In this document: piece by piece, positions 12,301 through 23,190 of the stretch | Layout: each line of letters starts with the position of its first letter | Position numbering within the stretch: the stretch's first letter is position 1 | Assembly: GCF_001625305.1 (NCBI RefSeq) | Contig: NW_017802491.1 | Coordinates: 2,955,362-3,019,361 of the forward strand | DNA from: Branchiostoma belcheri | Taxonomy: Eukaryota; Chordata; Leptocardii; Amphioxiformes; Branchiostomatidae | DNA: 64,000 nt | Direction: 5' to 3' | Translations under genes and position numbers: made by a program | The notes under the pieces: generated by a model | Told to the model about the DNA's origin: nothing | Seen by the model: the letters and a program-made list of their open reading frames with translations, nothing else | Databases searched by the model: none

Positions 12301-14745
12301 ACATGTCCCTCAAGATGCGCCCGTATGCGATAAGGAATACCGATAATAACCCGGGAATGGTCATTTGGACATTCCATCACCAGGAGTACGAGGGAATGGA
12401 TATCCAGACTACACGTGGTCGCTAACCACTCCGGAAACTGAGACAGCGGTACGGTACAGAGTCAATCGACCTTGGACGATGAAGAGATGTCGTTGCCGCG
12501 TTCTTATCTCTTCTTCGATGTATTGTCAAATCACAGTTTCATTGTCATCTCGTTCTATCCGACTACAACCACCTGTATCGAGAGAGTAAACTCGTGTGCC
12601 TCGTGCTAGTAACACATCTGACCACACGACTTTGTGTGTCTTGACTGACAGGTCTCCCATATGTAGAAGGTTACTAGTATTCGTGACCTTATTATATCAC
12701 ATGTTACGTGTTTGGGCGACGACGCTAAAAATATGGCAATGTCGTCATCTAACCAGTCTCGTCCATCCATCATCCTCCGCTAGTGCAGCAGGTCTGGCCC
12801 TGGTCTGGCCGGAAGGGCACGGGCTCTCCCGCCTCTCTTGGCAGTTATTCAAGCCTTCGTCAAGACCTCCCGGTCCTGACAGACTCTGCAGCAGCGTGGC
12901 GTTACCAGCGCTCATCTGACCTACGGCACTTTGCGGGCGTCCGAGCGGGGGCGCCTAACTGCCCTGTCTCCCCGAGAATTTTGCTGGGTCGACAGAGATT
13001 CTTTTTGAAGGGTCCCCTCGCCACGTTTGCACATGTTGTTCTTGGCAAGAGTGCTGGAGCCGCTCCAATTCACCAGCGGATAACATATCTAGCCGGCGCT
13101 GACGCCACGCCGGAAGGTGGCAAGCGCTAATGAAGTATGTGCCCTCACCAAGACAAAGACGTTTATAACGAGGTCACAGGGAGACCTGTCAGCACGTCAC
13201 GTCGCTCAACAGACTTGACTCTACTTTTAGCTTCAAGCGCGCCCTCTCCATAGGAAACCATAACCCACAACCGGACTCAGGGTTGGCAATCAAAGAATAT
13301 CCTGATGGGCGGACCGGCTGAGTACGTGTTACCACAGGTGCGATGGGGCTGCGACGCGCAGGAAAGACGCGTGGTCGCCACCACTGTCGCACGGTTGATG
13401 AAATGGGGGGAGCATTAGGACATAAGGGGTCAGGAGGGAATGCCCTCCATTGGCACATCTTAACTAGAACATTCCGAAACGGCAACTTGAATGCATTCCC
13501 AGTGGGTCAAAACGACATTCGTAAATCATGGTGATCTTTCATTTCCAGCTCCCCAGTGAGGGCGATGAACTTCTCACATAAATCCACAGTTGTTCACTCG
13601 TTCAGAGATATTGAATCGCCAAGTGACGAAAATTAAGGTTCCATCTGAGGAAAAGAGAAACCGTATTGTGATGACGTACAAACGTCGGGGATCGTCGGAC
13701 CTGTCCCCCTGTACGTTACGTGTCTCTGGACGTAAATAAGGCTTAAAAACGGGCCATGATTACGGCACTGTCTGTCACACGGGGACTAAGTCTGCAACTT
13801 AAAGACCTTCAAATTTGCCTTTCAGGTCCATTAAGATTCCCCTCCATGCGTAACTTTGAAAACTTGTCCCATATGTTTATAGACACTGTCTTGAGCGTTC
13901 AAGTATTTGGAGGATTTAAACTTCTTTAATGGATAAGGACATTGTAGCTTGGACTCCTCGCCTCGGCGAATTTGATTTGAAGGAATGCGGTGCCTATTTA
14001 AAAGATTTGTTGTGTCCATACCGTTTATTTGTTGGTCCTCAATCAACCGTGATTATCACTGTCCAAATTAATTGGAGTTGATGTGTTTTGAGACAAACTT
14101 AGGACCTGCTAAATAACGTGCCGTTATAAGTGGAACTGCGCAGTGTTTATAATGGATGTTTACGTACTCAAGGCCGTAAGAAAGTTCTCTGTCTCGTAAA
14201 CAGGTCCCCTTAACGTAAATTGGAAGCAAAGTTTTATTTGGCTTCCATGAAGGCACGTAGTAAGTGTTTTCTACATTTGGGGTCTCGGTTCTAGGCACAT
14301 GGGCGTCAAGTCGTAAGTTGTTTAATTGACTTCAGTTCTTCTGTTTCGCTGGGATAGCTGAAGGGCCAGGGATACCACGTGACGACTGCGTGGTAAGCCT
14401 TAAAGGCGTGGTGCAGCAGCAGAATCGTTCCGCCCCCAATGTTCACCCATTCACCTGCCGACGTAAGCTTGGCTAGTGCCCCCTGCCTGCCCCAGGAACG
14501 GCTCGGCGTCACTTGTCGGCCCCGCTGACATAAAATCCTGTCATTAAATTCCACCCATTTCTCGCGGACTAATCTACTGTGGCCGAGGTAAACACGGTCC
14601 TGAGCCGTCCCTGCGGCAGCACCAAGCCGGAGTGGTTCCCAGGGCCCTGGGGGAGGGGGTCCGGTCGGCGGAATTCCACCCTTTGATATGGCGATATCGG
14701 GTTTATCTGGTTGAAGTGGTCGCTCGCGCGTTCCAGGGGGTGGTG
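9340..14745. other. intergenic stretch between the two secreted-protein genes
   Basis: About 5.4 kb in which I can support no gene. It holds short tandem copies of a CTTTGATGT-type unit near 11068-11112 and an (AATG)n run with a retroposon-like fragment near 11.8 kb. The part from 12.6 to 13.5 kb is G+C-rich, and several frames there are open by composition only. The last 450 bases (14.3-14.75 kb) are G+C-rich promoter sequence of the next gene. Confidence 0.45.
11799..11995 (-). mobile_element. 3' end fragment of a non-LTR retroposon with a four-base repeat tail
   Basis: Read on the minus strand, a unique segment with an AATAAAGGTC-type end is followed by an (ATTC)n run (11799-11820 on the plus strand). 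A simple-repeat tail right after a short 3' segment is typical of 5'-truncated CR1/L2-like LINEs or of SINEs they mobilise. No reverse-transcriptase frame remains, so the family is not proven. Confidence 0.35.
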
Positions 14746-14753
14746 TATATAAA
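14746..14753 (+). promoter_or_regulatory. TATA box of the second secreted Cys-rich gene
   Basis: TATATAAA in a G+C-rich context, 164 bases before the start codon at 14910. Transcription is expected to start near 14775. Spacing and architecture mirror the TATA box at 6071 of the paralogue. Confidence 0.65.
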
Positions 14754-14909
14754 GCGCGCGTGCCACCACTTGATCGGAGGCTCCGTGCAAGTAGCCAGGA
14801 TCCGAGCGCCTTCAGGCAGCGATCACACCCTTCCAGCACTGAACATTGCGCAGCTTCTGCATCGAACCAGTTGAGCGCTGCACAGGAGAGGACTACTCCG
14901 CGGTGCAAA

Positions 14910-17900
14910 ATGAAAGGGCTGCCGAAGTTGGCAACGCTCCTGGTCGGCCTGCTGCTGACGGGGTTGGGGGCTGCCGTACAGTTCGACAACTTCGAAGGTC
15001 AGTATCGGGCAATTTCTCCTCCGAGCAGGCCTAGCTTGGACTTGACCATATCATGATGTAGACTTGCTATACTAAACTAGAGATTTCCATTGCGTTATCA
15101 AATCCCCGAGACCCGTTTCTCCTCTCTCAGGCATAGAGCCGGATTGTTGAACATTGTAAGAATTTATTTTGTCAATTCCTGCCATGACTGGAGTGAATGC
15201 CGCATCAACGTATGGCATGAGGTAGATATGGACTGGATCTGTGTCACAGGGGTCAGTTTGTTGGCAAACGTGCAGCGTGGGCCTGTGACGAACCCCTGCA
15301 GCTGGGCCGACACGCCGCTACGCCCGACTTTGGGCACCTGTGTTTTAACGTCCAACAGGGCCAGGGAAGACGCACCTTCGCGACATTGCTAAACGCACGC
15401 GAGTTTCGGTGAGCCAAAGTTGAGAACGCTCCTCATCCCTGAATATTTGTTCCTAGACATGAAAGTCGATTGAAATGGCTCTTGGCCGGTTCGTGTTCGC
15501 ACCATCCTTTGGCAGAAATAGTCCAATTGTGTGCCAGACAAATTGCAAACTTATCGGGATGATAAGCAAGGAAAGTCGCACAGACGGGCCTTCGTCTTAC
15601 CGAGTCGTTATCACAAGAACCTTAAGTCCCTTTAAGAGTACCAGGAGTCTTAAAGGTTGACTAGCGGCAATGACAATTGGGAGCGCTTAGTATCAATCAC
15701 ATAATTTTCAACGTCCTATGTTCTCTGAGGACGGCGGCACAATGAGTAAGCNNNNNNNNNNNNNNNNNNNNNNNNNNNNNNNNNNNNNNNNNNNNNNCTC
15801 ATAGTTTACAGCGGAAAGCGCCATTAACTAACAGATCTCGCCAACCTTTGTGGTTTCTTGCACTTAGCTGCTGACACAGGGTACACTGGCAACCACCTCA
15901 CAACAATCTAACAAAGTCAACACACCACAACGGACATACGGCCGAACTCTTGTTGTGGGTTACCTTCAGGCTGAAAATGAGTATATTATCGGCTTTGTGG
16001 TTTGGCAAGAGGTAGCTATCTACTCCCATGTGTTGGGGATCAGGCGTGGTCAGTAGGTTTGATGCTAGTCGAGTTTGACAGGAGACCTGGGGTGGAGACA
16101 GGTTACTGTGTTTAACACAAAGTCGTATATCAAACAACAATGACAGTGGCAGGTGTGATACGATTTGCACTGGAACAAATCACAATCGCATTCATGCCAT
16201 TGGCCGTCTTGGAAGAGAGTCCGAAAGGCACAATAAAGTAAGCGTCGACTCGTCTTACCAACGTCTCTTGGTATACAGCAACTTTGGTTTACATCATCAT
16301 ATGAAGGAGTACAAGTCAAAATCTTCCACAAGACACAATCCTAGACTATCAACGACGTCGTCTCACATGACCGATATCCCAACTTCTGAAATCAGAGCAC
16401 GTCCGTCGAGTCCTGTCAGTCAAAGTCGCCAAGCATAACACCTTAGGTGATTGGATATTGTTGAACCAGCTCAGGGGCACCTATCAGTCCTGGGGTACAG
16501 TTGGCTCGAATCAATGTACTGTACTTTCTCCAAAGGACCACGGGTTGCGCAATGACTCCCTGGTAACCAGAACATTGGCAAGATGCTTGTGCGACCCCCT
16601 GCCGGTGTCCTGACATGCGGGGAGCAGAGAAGCATTGCTGCCGGGAACATTCCGCCCATGGTTACGGCTAAACATCAAACAAATCTAAATCATTACACTG
16701 GCTAAACAAACGTTTCTGGAGTTTCTGACACGTCAATGACAAGACCGAATACTGATTTAGAAAGCTGGCAGTTTGTGGGGAACATCTGTTTCACCTCTGG
16801 CACGTGATTTGGAGGCGATGATCCTCACATCCTTGCCCCAGCGCGATCCCGCAATGCACCACACAGAGTCAACAGAAAAGGTCTTCAAGTGAAGCAACAG
16901 CCAAGAATAAACTCACTGAAAATGCAGAAACGACTTGGGCAGGTAGTCAAGACCCGGCAACCCATCATATTCGTCGTACGTCCGAGACAGAAATTTGGGG
17001 AGGGTGTAGTCGTGAATGGGTCGTGATGTGAATCGCAGGGGACTCGCGATCGATCGTATCACAGTCGTGGGGACGTGCGGTTTGGCTGTGGTGGCATTGA
17101 CCTACTTTCTTACCACAGTTGCGTGCAACATACGTGTGCGCAATCTACCTCACCGTCTGACACGACACACAACCTCACTCATGATCAGAGTCGTTCGATA
17201 AAAACGTCAGGGGTTTTATCATGGATGAATTTCTATTAATTTGGTAATGTCACCGTAGCATCTATTTTTATCCCGACATTTTATGTACTGTCACCATCGG
17301 CTCCAAGTTCGTACTTATGTGATTTACTCCTCAGCGTCAGCAAGACGTCTGGGTGCCGTCTGGGCCCGCACAGAAGGGACAGATAAGGATGTGGTTTGAA
17401 CTTTAAAACTATGGTGCGACGCTCGATGAAAGATAGGCAGGGTGTCGCCACATCGGCCCTGATTCCAACTAAAAATATTCCACTTGAGACCTTGAGTCTC
17501 TCTAATTGATCCTGCAGCTATGCCTAACGTGTCCGTGCAGACCTCCACTTATCTGTTCTAGTCACGAACCTTTGATCATCGCGCTTGTTTAGACTCGCAG
17601 GCTTTCCACTCAATCTCCCTTTAAAGTAGATATTTATTTTCCTTGTCATGTTCCCTAACACGTTAATACATAATTGACAAGGTTACCCATTGTGTCGTAC
17701 AGGTACATTTATCTACGTGAATGTCCCCGTGGTAGCTGCGGTAGAAAACGCGTGGGTTTTTGGCCTCATCATTGACAGATTTTACACTCGTCTACAGATC
17801 ATCTGTCAGATTCAGCTATCTAAAAAAAAAGGTATGAATTTGTCGTCTTTTTTAAACATTATACACCCAACCTCGGGATTCTACAGCTAACTGAACTGTT

Positions 17901-19070
17901 GGAAACGTGTCCAACCTGGCTAGACTCGTCATTCCGCACAATTGTCCGTGATGTTGCCCTACTCGTGGGGACGAGACCCAGCTGCGGGGGTCAGACACGC
18001 CGACGCCACCATGCGGCTGGCCGAGGTGAGGGGACGATGCAGCAGACACGCCCAGGGACGTCCAGTCACTGTCTTCAAGCAGATGTATGAAGGCGTCCAG
18101 TGGAAAGAAGTGCCGTACAGAAAGGTGTACAACAGACGTACAATCGCTCAAAACAAGCCGTACCTGATCTGTTTGGAGATGAGTCGACCCGAAGAATGCT
18201 ACTGCGTCGGGATAGTACAGCTTGCTTACCAAATATAAAGTTTACACAACACCATCAAACTACAGAATAGTCGGACCTATAGCCGGAATTCACGCATAGA
18301 AGGCTTTGGGTGAAAACCTGAGTGAACATAAGCCCCATATCAGTCATTGACAGGGGTAAGGCAGGCGACAAGTAAGAGTAATTGTTGAACTTAAAATAGC
18401 CAAAGTCAACTTGACGTTAACGGAAGATGTTTATTTGAATCACTGAAAGGGGAGATGTTGGTGCCAACAAATACCAGCGGACGTTTTTATATGACATGAG
18501 CTATCCCTGTCTTCGAGAAACATAAAGCTACATACAATAATAAATTCTAAACTTATTTTTGCAGATTTTCTGATGGTGGTTGAGGCGGAGACAGGGAGAG
18601 GAAGCCGGCCCACGATGTCTGGCGCCCGACTGAAGACACGTATGCAGACGGAGGGCATGCAGGAGGGTCCCGGCTGGGACGATGAAGACAGCGACGCAGA
18701 GACCAGTGGAGACGACCCGGATCGGCCGCAGCCGCCGGCAGTCAAGCCTGACTTCGACCGAGGTGGCCGTGAGTCTGCCCGGCGGGTGAGCTGCTGCGAC
18801 TTCGGGCGGCTGGCTGGGAGCGGGGGCTACCACTGCAACCCCGACTTCTACAAGCCGCAGGTGTGGTTCCGTCTCCGAAATCAGCTGCAGTTTAAGATGA
18901 AGCAGAGGATGGCGGCAAAGCGGGGCCGCAAGAGCTCTCCGCTGATCTCGCAGTTCAGAAAGTGCATGAATGGAAAGAGGATGGCAAAGAACGCCTTCCA
19001 CAAGTGCTGTAAGGATACACACATGGAGGCTATGCTGGCCCAAAAGTACAAGATTAACTGGTACATCTGA
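14910..19070 (+). CDS. secreted Cys-rich protein with anaphylatoxin-like cysteine pattern (paralogue B)
   Basis: Two coding exons, 14910-14997 and 18565-19070, joined by a phase-1 intron of 3.6 kb that contains an assembly gap, give 197 residues. Residues 1-22 form a signal peptide (MKGLPKLATLLVGLLLTGLG). An acidic segment at about 67-82 precedes a basic Cys-rich domain. Cysteines lie at 106, 107, 120, 163, 177 and 178, with Gly at 110, giving CC-x2-G-x9-C-x42-C-x13-CC. The upstream gene has nearly the same spacing (41 and 12), the same intron phase and position, and a shared CC-x2/3-TH stretch after the last cysteine pair, so the two are tandem duplicates. The acidic part could be a propeptide that neutralises the basic domain (inference). 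No named orthologue is recognised. Confidence 0.72.
14998..18564 (+). other. intron of paralogue B with an unassigned two-strand open region
   Basis: This 3.6-kb intron starts GTCAGT and ends in a T-rich tract plus GCAG. It contains the gap at 15752. Between about 17.85 and 18.24 kb both strands are open for roughly 100 to 126 codons. The plus frame has five cysteines but no signal peptide or recognised domain, and no good splice sites join it to the flanking exons. I treat it as non-coding. Confidence 0.4.
15752..15797. other. assembly gap (46 N)
   Basis: A run of N inside the single intron of the second secreted-protein gene. It does not affect the coding exons. Confidence 0.99.
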
Positions 19071-20118
19071 CGACGGAACAGAGTGTTTCAATGTCGTCCG
19101 ATCTGAGGACATGGAGGCGGTCATGTTACAACGCAGGTGAAAGTCGAAATGACTTATGGGGAAGAGAGCAAACAAAGAGCATGTCGGACACGGCAAAACA
19201 AATGGACTTGAAGAATGAAGAGGTGTGAACAGCAAGTCAAACAGCGAAGAAAGTTTCAGAAGACTCCTACTATAGGGCTATATAAGCAGCACTATGTGCA
19301 TAGAAAGCGGCAGATTGATTGAAAAACTCGCTGCATCTTAAAGAAAAAAATGAAGTAAGTAGTAGGATAGTAGTTCGGAATGAACGGGCATGATTGCTTG
19401 GACGAGGAAAGAAATATAGTCTGATACAGACATATAATGTCGCCTGTACATCTGTAAAGGGTGTCAAAAGGATATCTATTTTTTTAGTTCCAGAAGTGTA
19501 TGAACAGTATATTGTATAGAGCTTCATGGAAAGAGCTTTGACAAATCTGTGACGGGTATGTTTATGTAGGGAGCTCAGGATAAACGTGTGCAACCTGAAT
19601 ACTAACATTCCTACCGGTACAACTCATCTCACTAATGTTCTCTCAGACTGTGGAGTCTTTAACTTTAAACTTGACTTGTCTACAGCTGGTTTAGTTGGGG
19701 AGAAGGACATGCACAGACTTGAAGTCAAGAAATTGTGAATTTTGAATGATAAATTACATATTCTGGATCTTGTTTGGTACATTTTGTACAAGGTTTTGTT
19801 TTGTCAACACATTGACCGAGCAAAGGCAGGAGGGCCCCCTAAATGCCGACTGCGCAGGTCTCCCACTATTGTCTGTGACTAGGTCCGGCCTTAAGAAGAA
19901 GCTGAAGTTCTGTGTTGTTCTGATGGAAAGTGTTTACGTGTTTATGTTCTCAGGGAGGTTTGCCCAGGCATTCCAACCTTTCTGTCATACGATATTCTTG
20001 CAAGGTTTGTTGTTCTTGACGCGTGAAACTGACTCCGAGGCATTGGTATTAATTGGCCATGAAGCGAAAGACCAGTGACATGTGAAGTTAAAGTAAAAGT
20101 TAACAGTGTTTGGAGAGC

Positions 20119-20242
20119 AATCTCCAAGCAGATCTTTTGGTGGGACTAAGACAGTATCGAGTTGGCCAGGCTGTATCCATGGGGAAATAGATGCAGGATG
20201 GCCAATTTGATACTGTCCCACCGAAAGATCTGCTTGGAGATT
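20119..20242. mobile_element. foldback (MITE-like) element of 124 bp
   Basis: The left arm (20119-20167) starts AATCTCCAAGCAGATC. The right arm (about 20199-20242) is its inverted copy, ending GATCTGCTTGGAGATT with a few mismatches. The two arms make up most of the element, so the single strand would fold into a near-complete hairpin. This is the form of a non-autonomous DNA transposon. Confidence 0.6.
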
Positions 20243-20292
20243 ATTTGGAGAGATCACAATACGTATATATTTGGAGAGATCACAATACGTAT
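20243..20292 (+). repeat. two-copy tandem duplication beside the foldback element
   Basis: A unit of about 25 bases containing GGAGAGATCACAATACGTA occurs twice in a row right after the foldback element. It could be a replication-slippage scar or a trace of insertion or excision. Confidence 0.5.
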
Positions 20293-22778
20293 GTACACAT
20301 ATATACTAGAAACGGATGTTTTTCTTCTGACATTGAACACCCATGTATACATTTATGTGTACTTCAGTCTTGGGAAGCCAGTGAGTGACACTTGGCGTGG
20401 TCCTAGCTAAATAGGTCGGTAAAGCAGAAATGCCAAAACATGAAGACTAGCTATAGGCGGAAATCTATGCGCATCTATTGCATATTAATTCTCATAACTC
20501 TGTTTAGGTTGCAAAAGTTGGTCAAGGAGGAGTGTATCATTTCTCGCAAGCTAAGTCAGTTTTTTTTAGAGCAAATTGTATAGCATCTGTTACAGATGTT
20601 GATTTATTTGTACAACACATACAAAGATATCTTTAGCTCGTCTTAACGGCTGAGTATAGATTTATGTGTGAAGTGAACTGTCAGAGTCAAGAAACCGACA
20701 AGTGGGAAGGGCAACTATCGGGTGATAGATATTTGACTCCTTATCTAAATGATAAAATTCTCACATCTGTTGTGTTTGGATGATGGAAAAGTTTGAGTAG
20801 AAAATTGATCGGTGAAAAGTATGATGTACGGAAAGGGCTGTTTAATAAAAATGACATCCAATCATATACTCGAGCATGTCTTTGTCAACACGTATATACA
20901 CGGTGCGTAATCTATGGGTATTTTAGATGTAATGTAGCTACATTGGTCTATCATGGAACATGTGAGAAATGTGTACCTGTTGTGCCCAATCTGCCCACAC
21001 CTGTGAGATGAACCCTCCATATTTACATTTTGTATGTCTACTCCACCTCTGTAATGTACCCTCCAAACCTACAGTAGGTGTGCCCTCCACCTCTGAGGCC
21101 CTCCACCTCTAACCTACACTGCAGGTTTACCCTTCTCTGTGGTCTACGCCGATGTTCCACTCTCCTATGGGGTGCACGCCAAAGTACACTGCCCCTCTGG
21201 GATGTACCCTGATGTACCCTCAGCCTCTGGGGTGTATATGCACGTATCCTATAATGTGCGGAAAGGTTAAACCCACGAACACGTGCCTCGCATCACAGTT
21301 GGATATGATCACATTGATAAGGCTTTCGGAGGCATTCATCTATGCTGGTATTTACACAGTAGATCATACTAGATGGGTAAGAACAAAGGGAAGCAAAGAT
21401 TCACCTGTGCTGACGATCCTCGCGCCACGCCTGAGAACAAAGGCAGGTATTGTGTCGGGGGAAGCGGTAGAGGTGAAGTGAATGGGGAAGACGACGTCGT
21501 CGCCGCGACCCGCTGGCGACGCCACACAAACACCGGCGCACTGCTGTCAGCAGCCGGCGGATTTACCGCCTGGTTAGAGCAACACGCGCGGCTTAGGGTT
21601 CGACTGGCCCATTATGGGGGAAAGAGTGTTCAATTTCATAAACGGATTTGTGACCACACCACAAGTAAAAAGCATACACCTGTCATTGCAAATCTAGGGG
21701 TTCTGTGTACATGTGCACACGAGTTCGTGTGGGGGTGTGGCCATCGTCGAGTCCACGTGGCGGCACGGTCCTATCGACGTCCGTAGAACTGAATAGAATT
21801 AAGTTGTAAATCTTAATTATCCAGTTTTGTAATGATAGGCGATAAATTCGACTTTTAAGGTATTGACTGGAATCACCGGTGACACGGCGCTGCCCAGGGA
21901 ATACAGTTCCCTATCGTATCAAGGCTGACCCGACCCCGGGAGCTAAACGATTTTGCCAGTCCTCTGAAGTCAGTTCAACCAGAACACTAAAGGCCGATAA
22001 TATATACAGTACAATGTCGTGAACCTTCGCCAATCTACCGCCTATCCATTCCGGGACCCGGCTGGAAACGCACATGGCAAGTGGTCGGCATGTAGTGATG
22101 ACTCGCATGCGTTTTATCACTTTTACTCTTGCCAACTCTGGTAGGTAAAAGACATGATAAGGTTCCAGCACCAATACGTTCACGTTCTGTGTCTAACGTT
22201 CCGTTATCTTAATTACTTCCAACACTGTTGTGCAGACGTTTGTGACTGGAGACCCCTTCAATGTTCGCCGCACGGGTCGTGTGTCCACAACCTTGTACAT
22301 TCCATTGCGGGCCAAGTCGGACGCTAACAGGTCTTCTTCAGTGACCACAATCTGTCACTTGTTCAAGGTAGAGGTCAGGGGCGGTTAGGGTGGTCAAGGC
22401 TAGTCCCAGTCTCGTCAGCTGGAATCAATACGCCTAACTTTTACAACCGGACACCCTTCAGGACAACAGATCCCGAGCGGCACGTGGCTGTCACGCCGGA
22501 TGCGCTCTTCAGTCAGTCTTCCTTAGCGGGAAAGTAATACAATACATTCAACATTCTACAGAACTGTCGGGAAAGTGTACAGGTCTACATTAACGTAGGC
22601 GGTGCCTGACGACGCTGGGCACACAGCCAAGGTCCCCAGATATTTCCCGGAGAATTTTGTTATCGTCTTGTTGAATGTAGGCAACCCTAAGTATTGCTCC
22701 AATGCTCCGGAGGTACAGTGTTCATCTCCGAAATAAACAGTTTAGAGACGGGCGCTGTCCAGCACGACCGGCGTATGT

Positions 22779-23190
22779 CATGCCCGTAGCCAGGATCTTG
22801 AATGGGGGGGTTCTTCCCACTGCTTGAGGGGACCTCGAGCGCCGTAGGCGCGAGGTTCCTAGGGGGGTCCGGGGGTATGCTCCCCCGGAAAATTTTGAAA
22901 AATGAACCTTCTAAAATGGCATTTCGTGCATTTTTGAGAGGATTTCCAAGAAAAAAATCAGAGATAAATTTTTATTCAATGACAAAAGGAGCAGTTTTTC
23001 TACGATTCCAGTCCATCTTTTAAAGAACAATCTTGGACCTTTACATAAAATGTGGACCAAAAAGTGGACCTTTACATAAAATGTGGACCAAAATGTGGAC
23101 CTTTACATAAAAAGTGGACCAAAAAGTGGACCTTTGAGCCTTGTGGGGGGGTTCTTCCGAACCCCCGAACCCCCCCTGGCTACGGGCATG
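22779..23190. mobile_element. MITE-like element with 16-bp terminal inverted repeats
   Basis: The ends are CATGCCCGTAGCCAGG (22779-22794) and its exact inverse complement (23175-23190). Long C or G runs lie just inside both ends, and no coding capacity is seen in the 412 bp. The interior holds a 31-bp tandem array. Such ends are typical of non-autonomous cut-and-paste elements common in marine invertebrates. The target-site duplication could not be fixed because the flanks also contain CATG-like bases. Confidence 0.6.
23035..23140 (+). repeat. 31-bp tandem array inside the MITE
   Basis: About 3.3 copies of a 31-bp unit beginning TGGACCTTTACATAAAA, each differing at one or two positions. Within each unit TGGACC recurs, so the array has a shorter sub-period. 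Confidence 0.8.

Noticed and set aside
14306-14989. 227-codon minus-strand frame upstream of the second secreted gene
   Set aside because: It spans the TATA box, leader and signal-peptide exon of the plus-strand gene in a G+C-rich area and shows no domain or promoter of its own.
18528-19235. 235-codon minus-strand frame
   Set aside because: It covers exon 2 of paralogue B on the opposite strand. The plus-strand reading has the matching signal-peptide exon, correct phase and a cysteine pattern shared with paralogue A, so this is a shadow.
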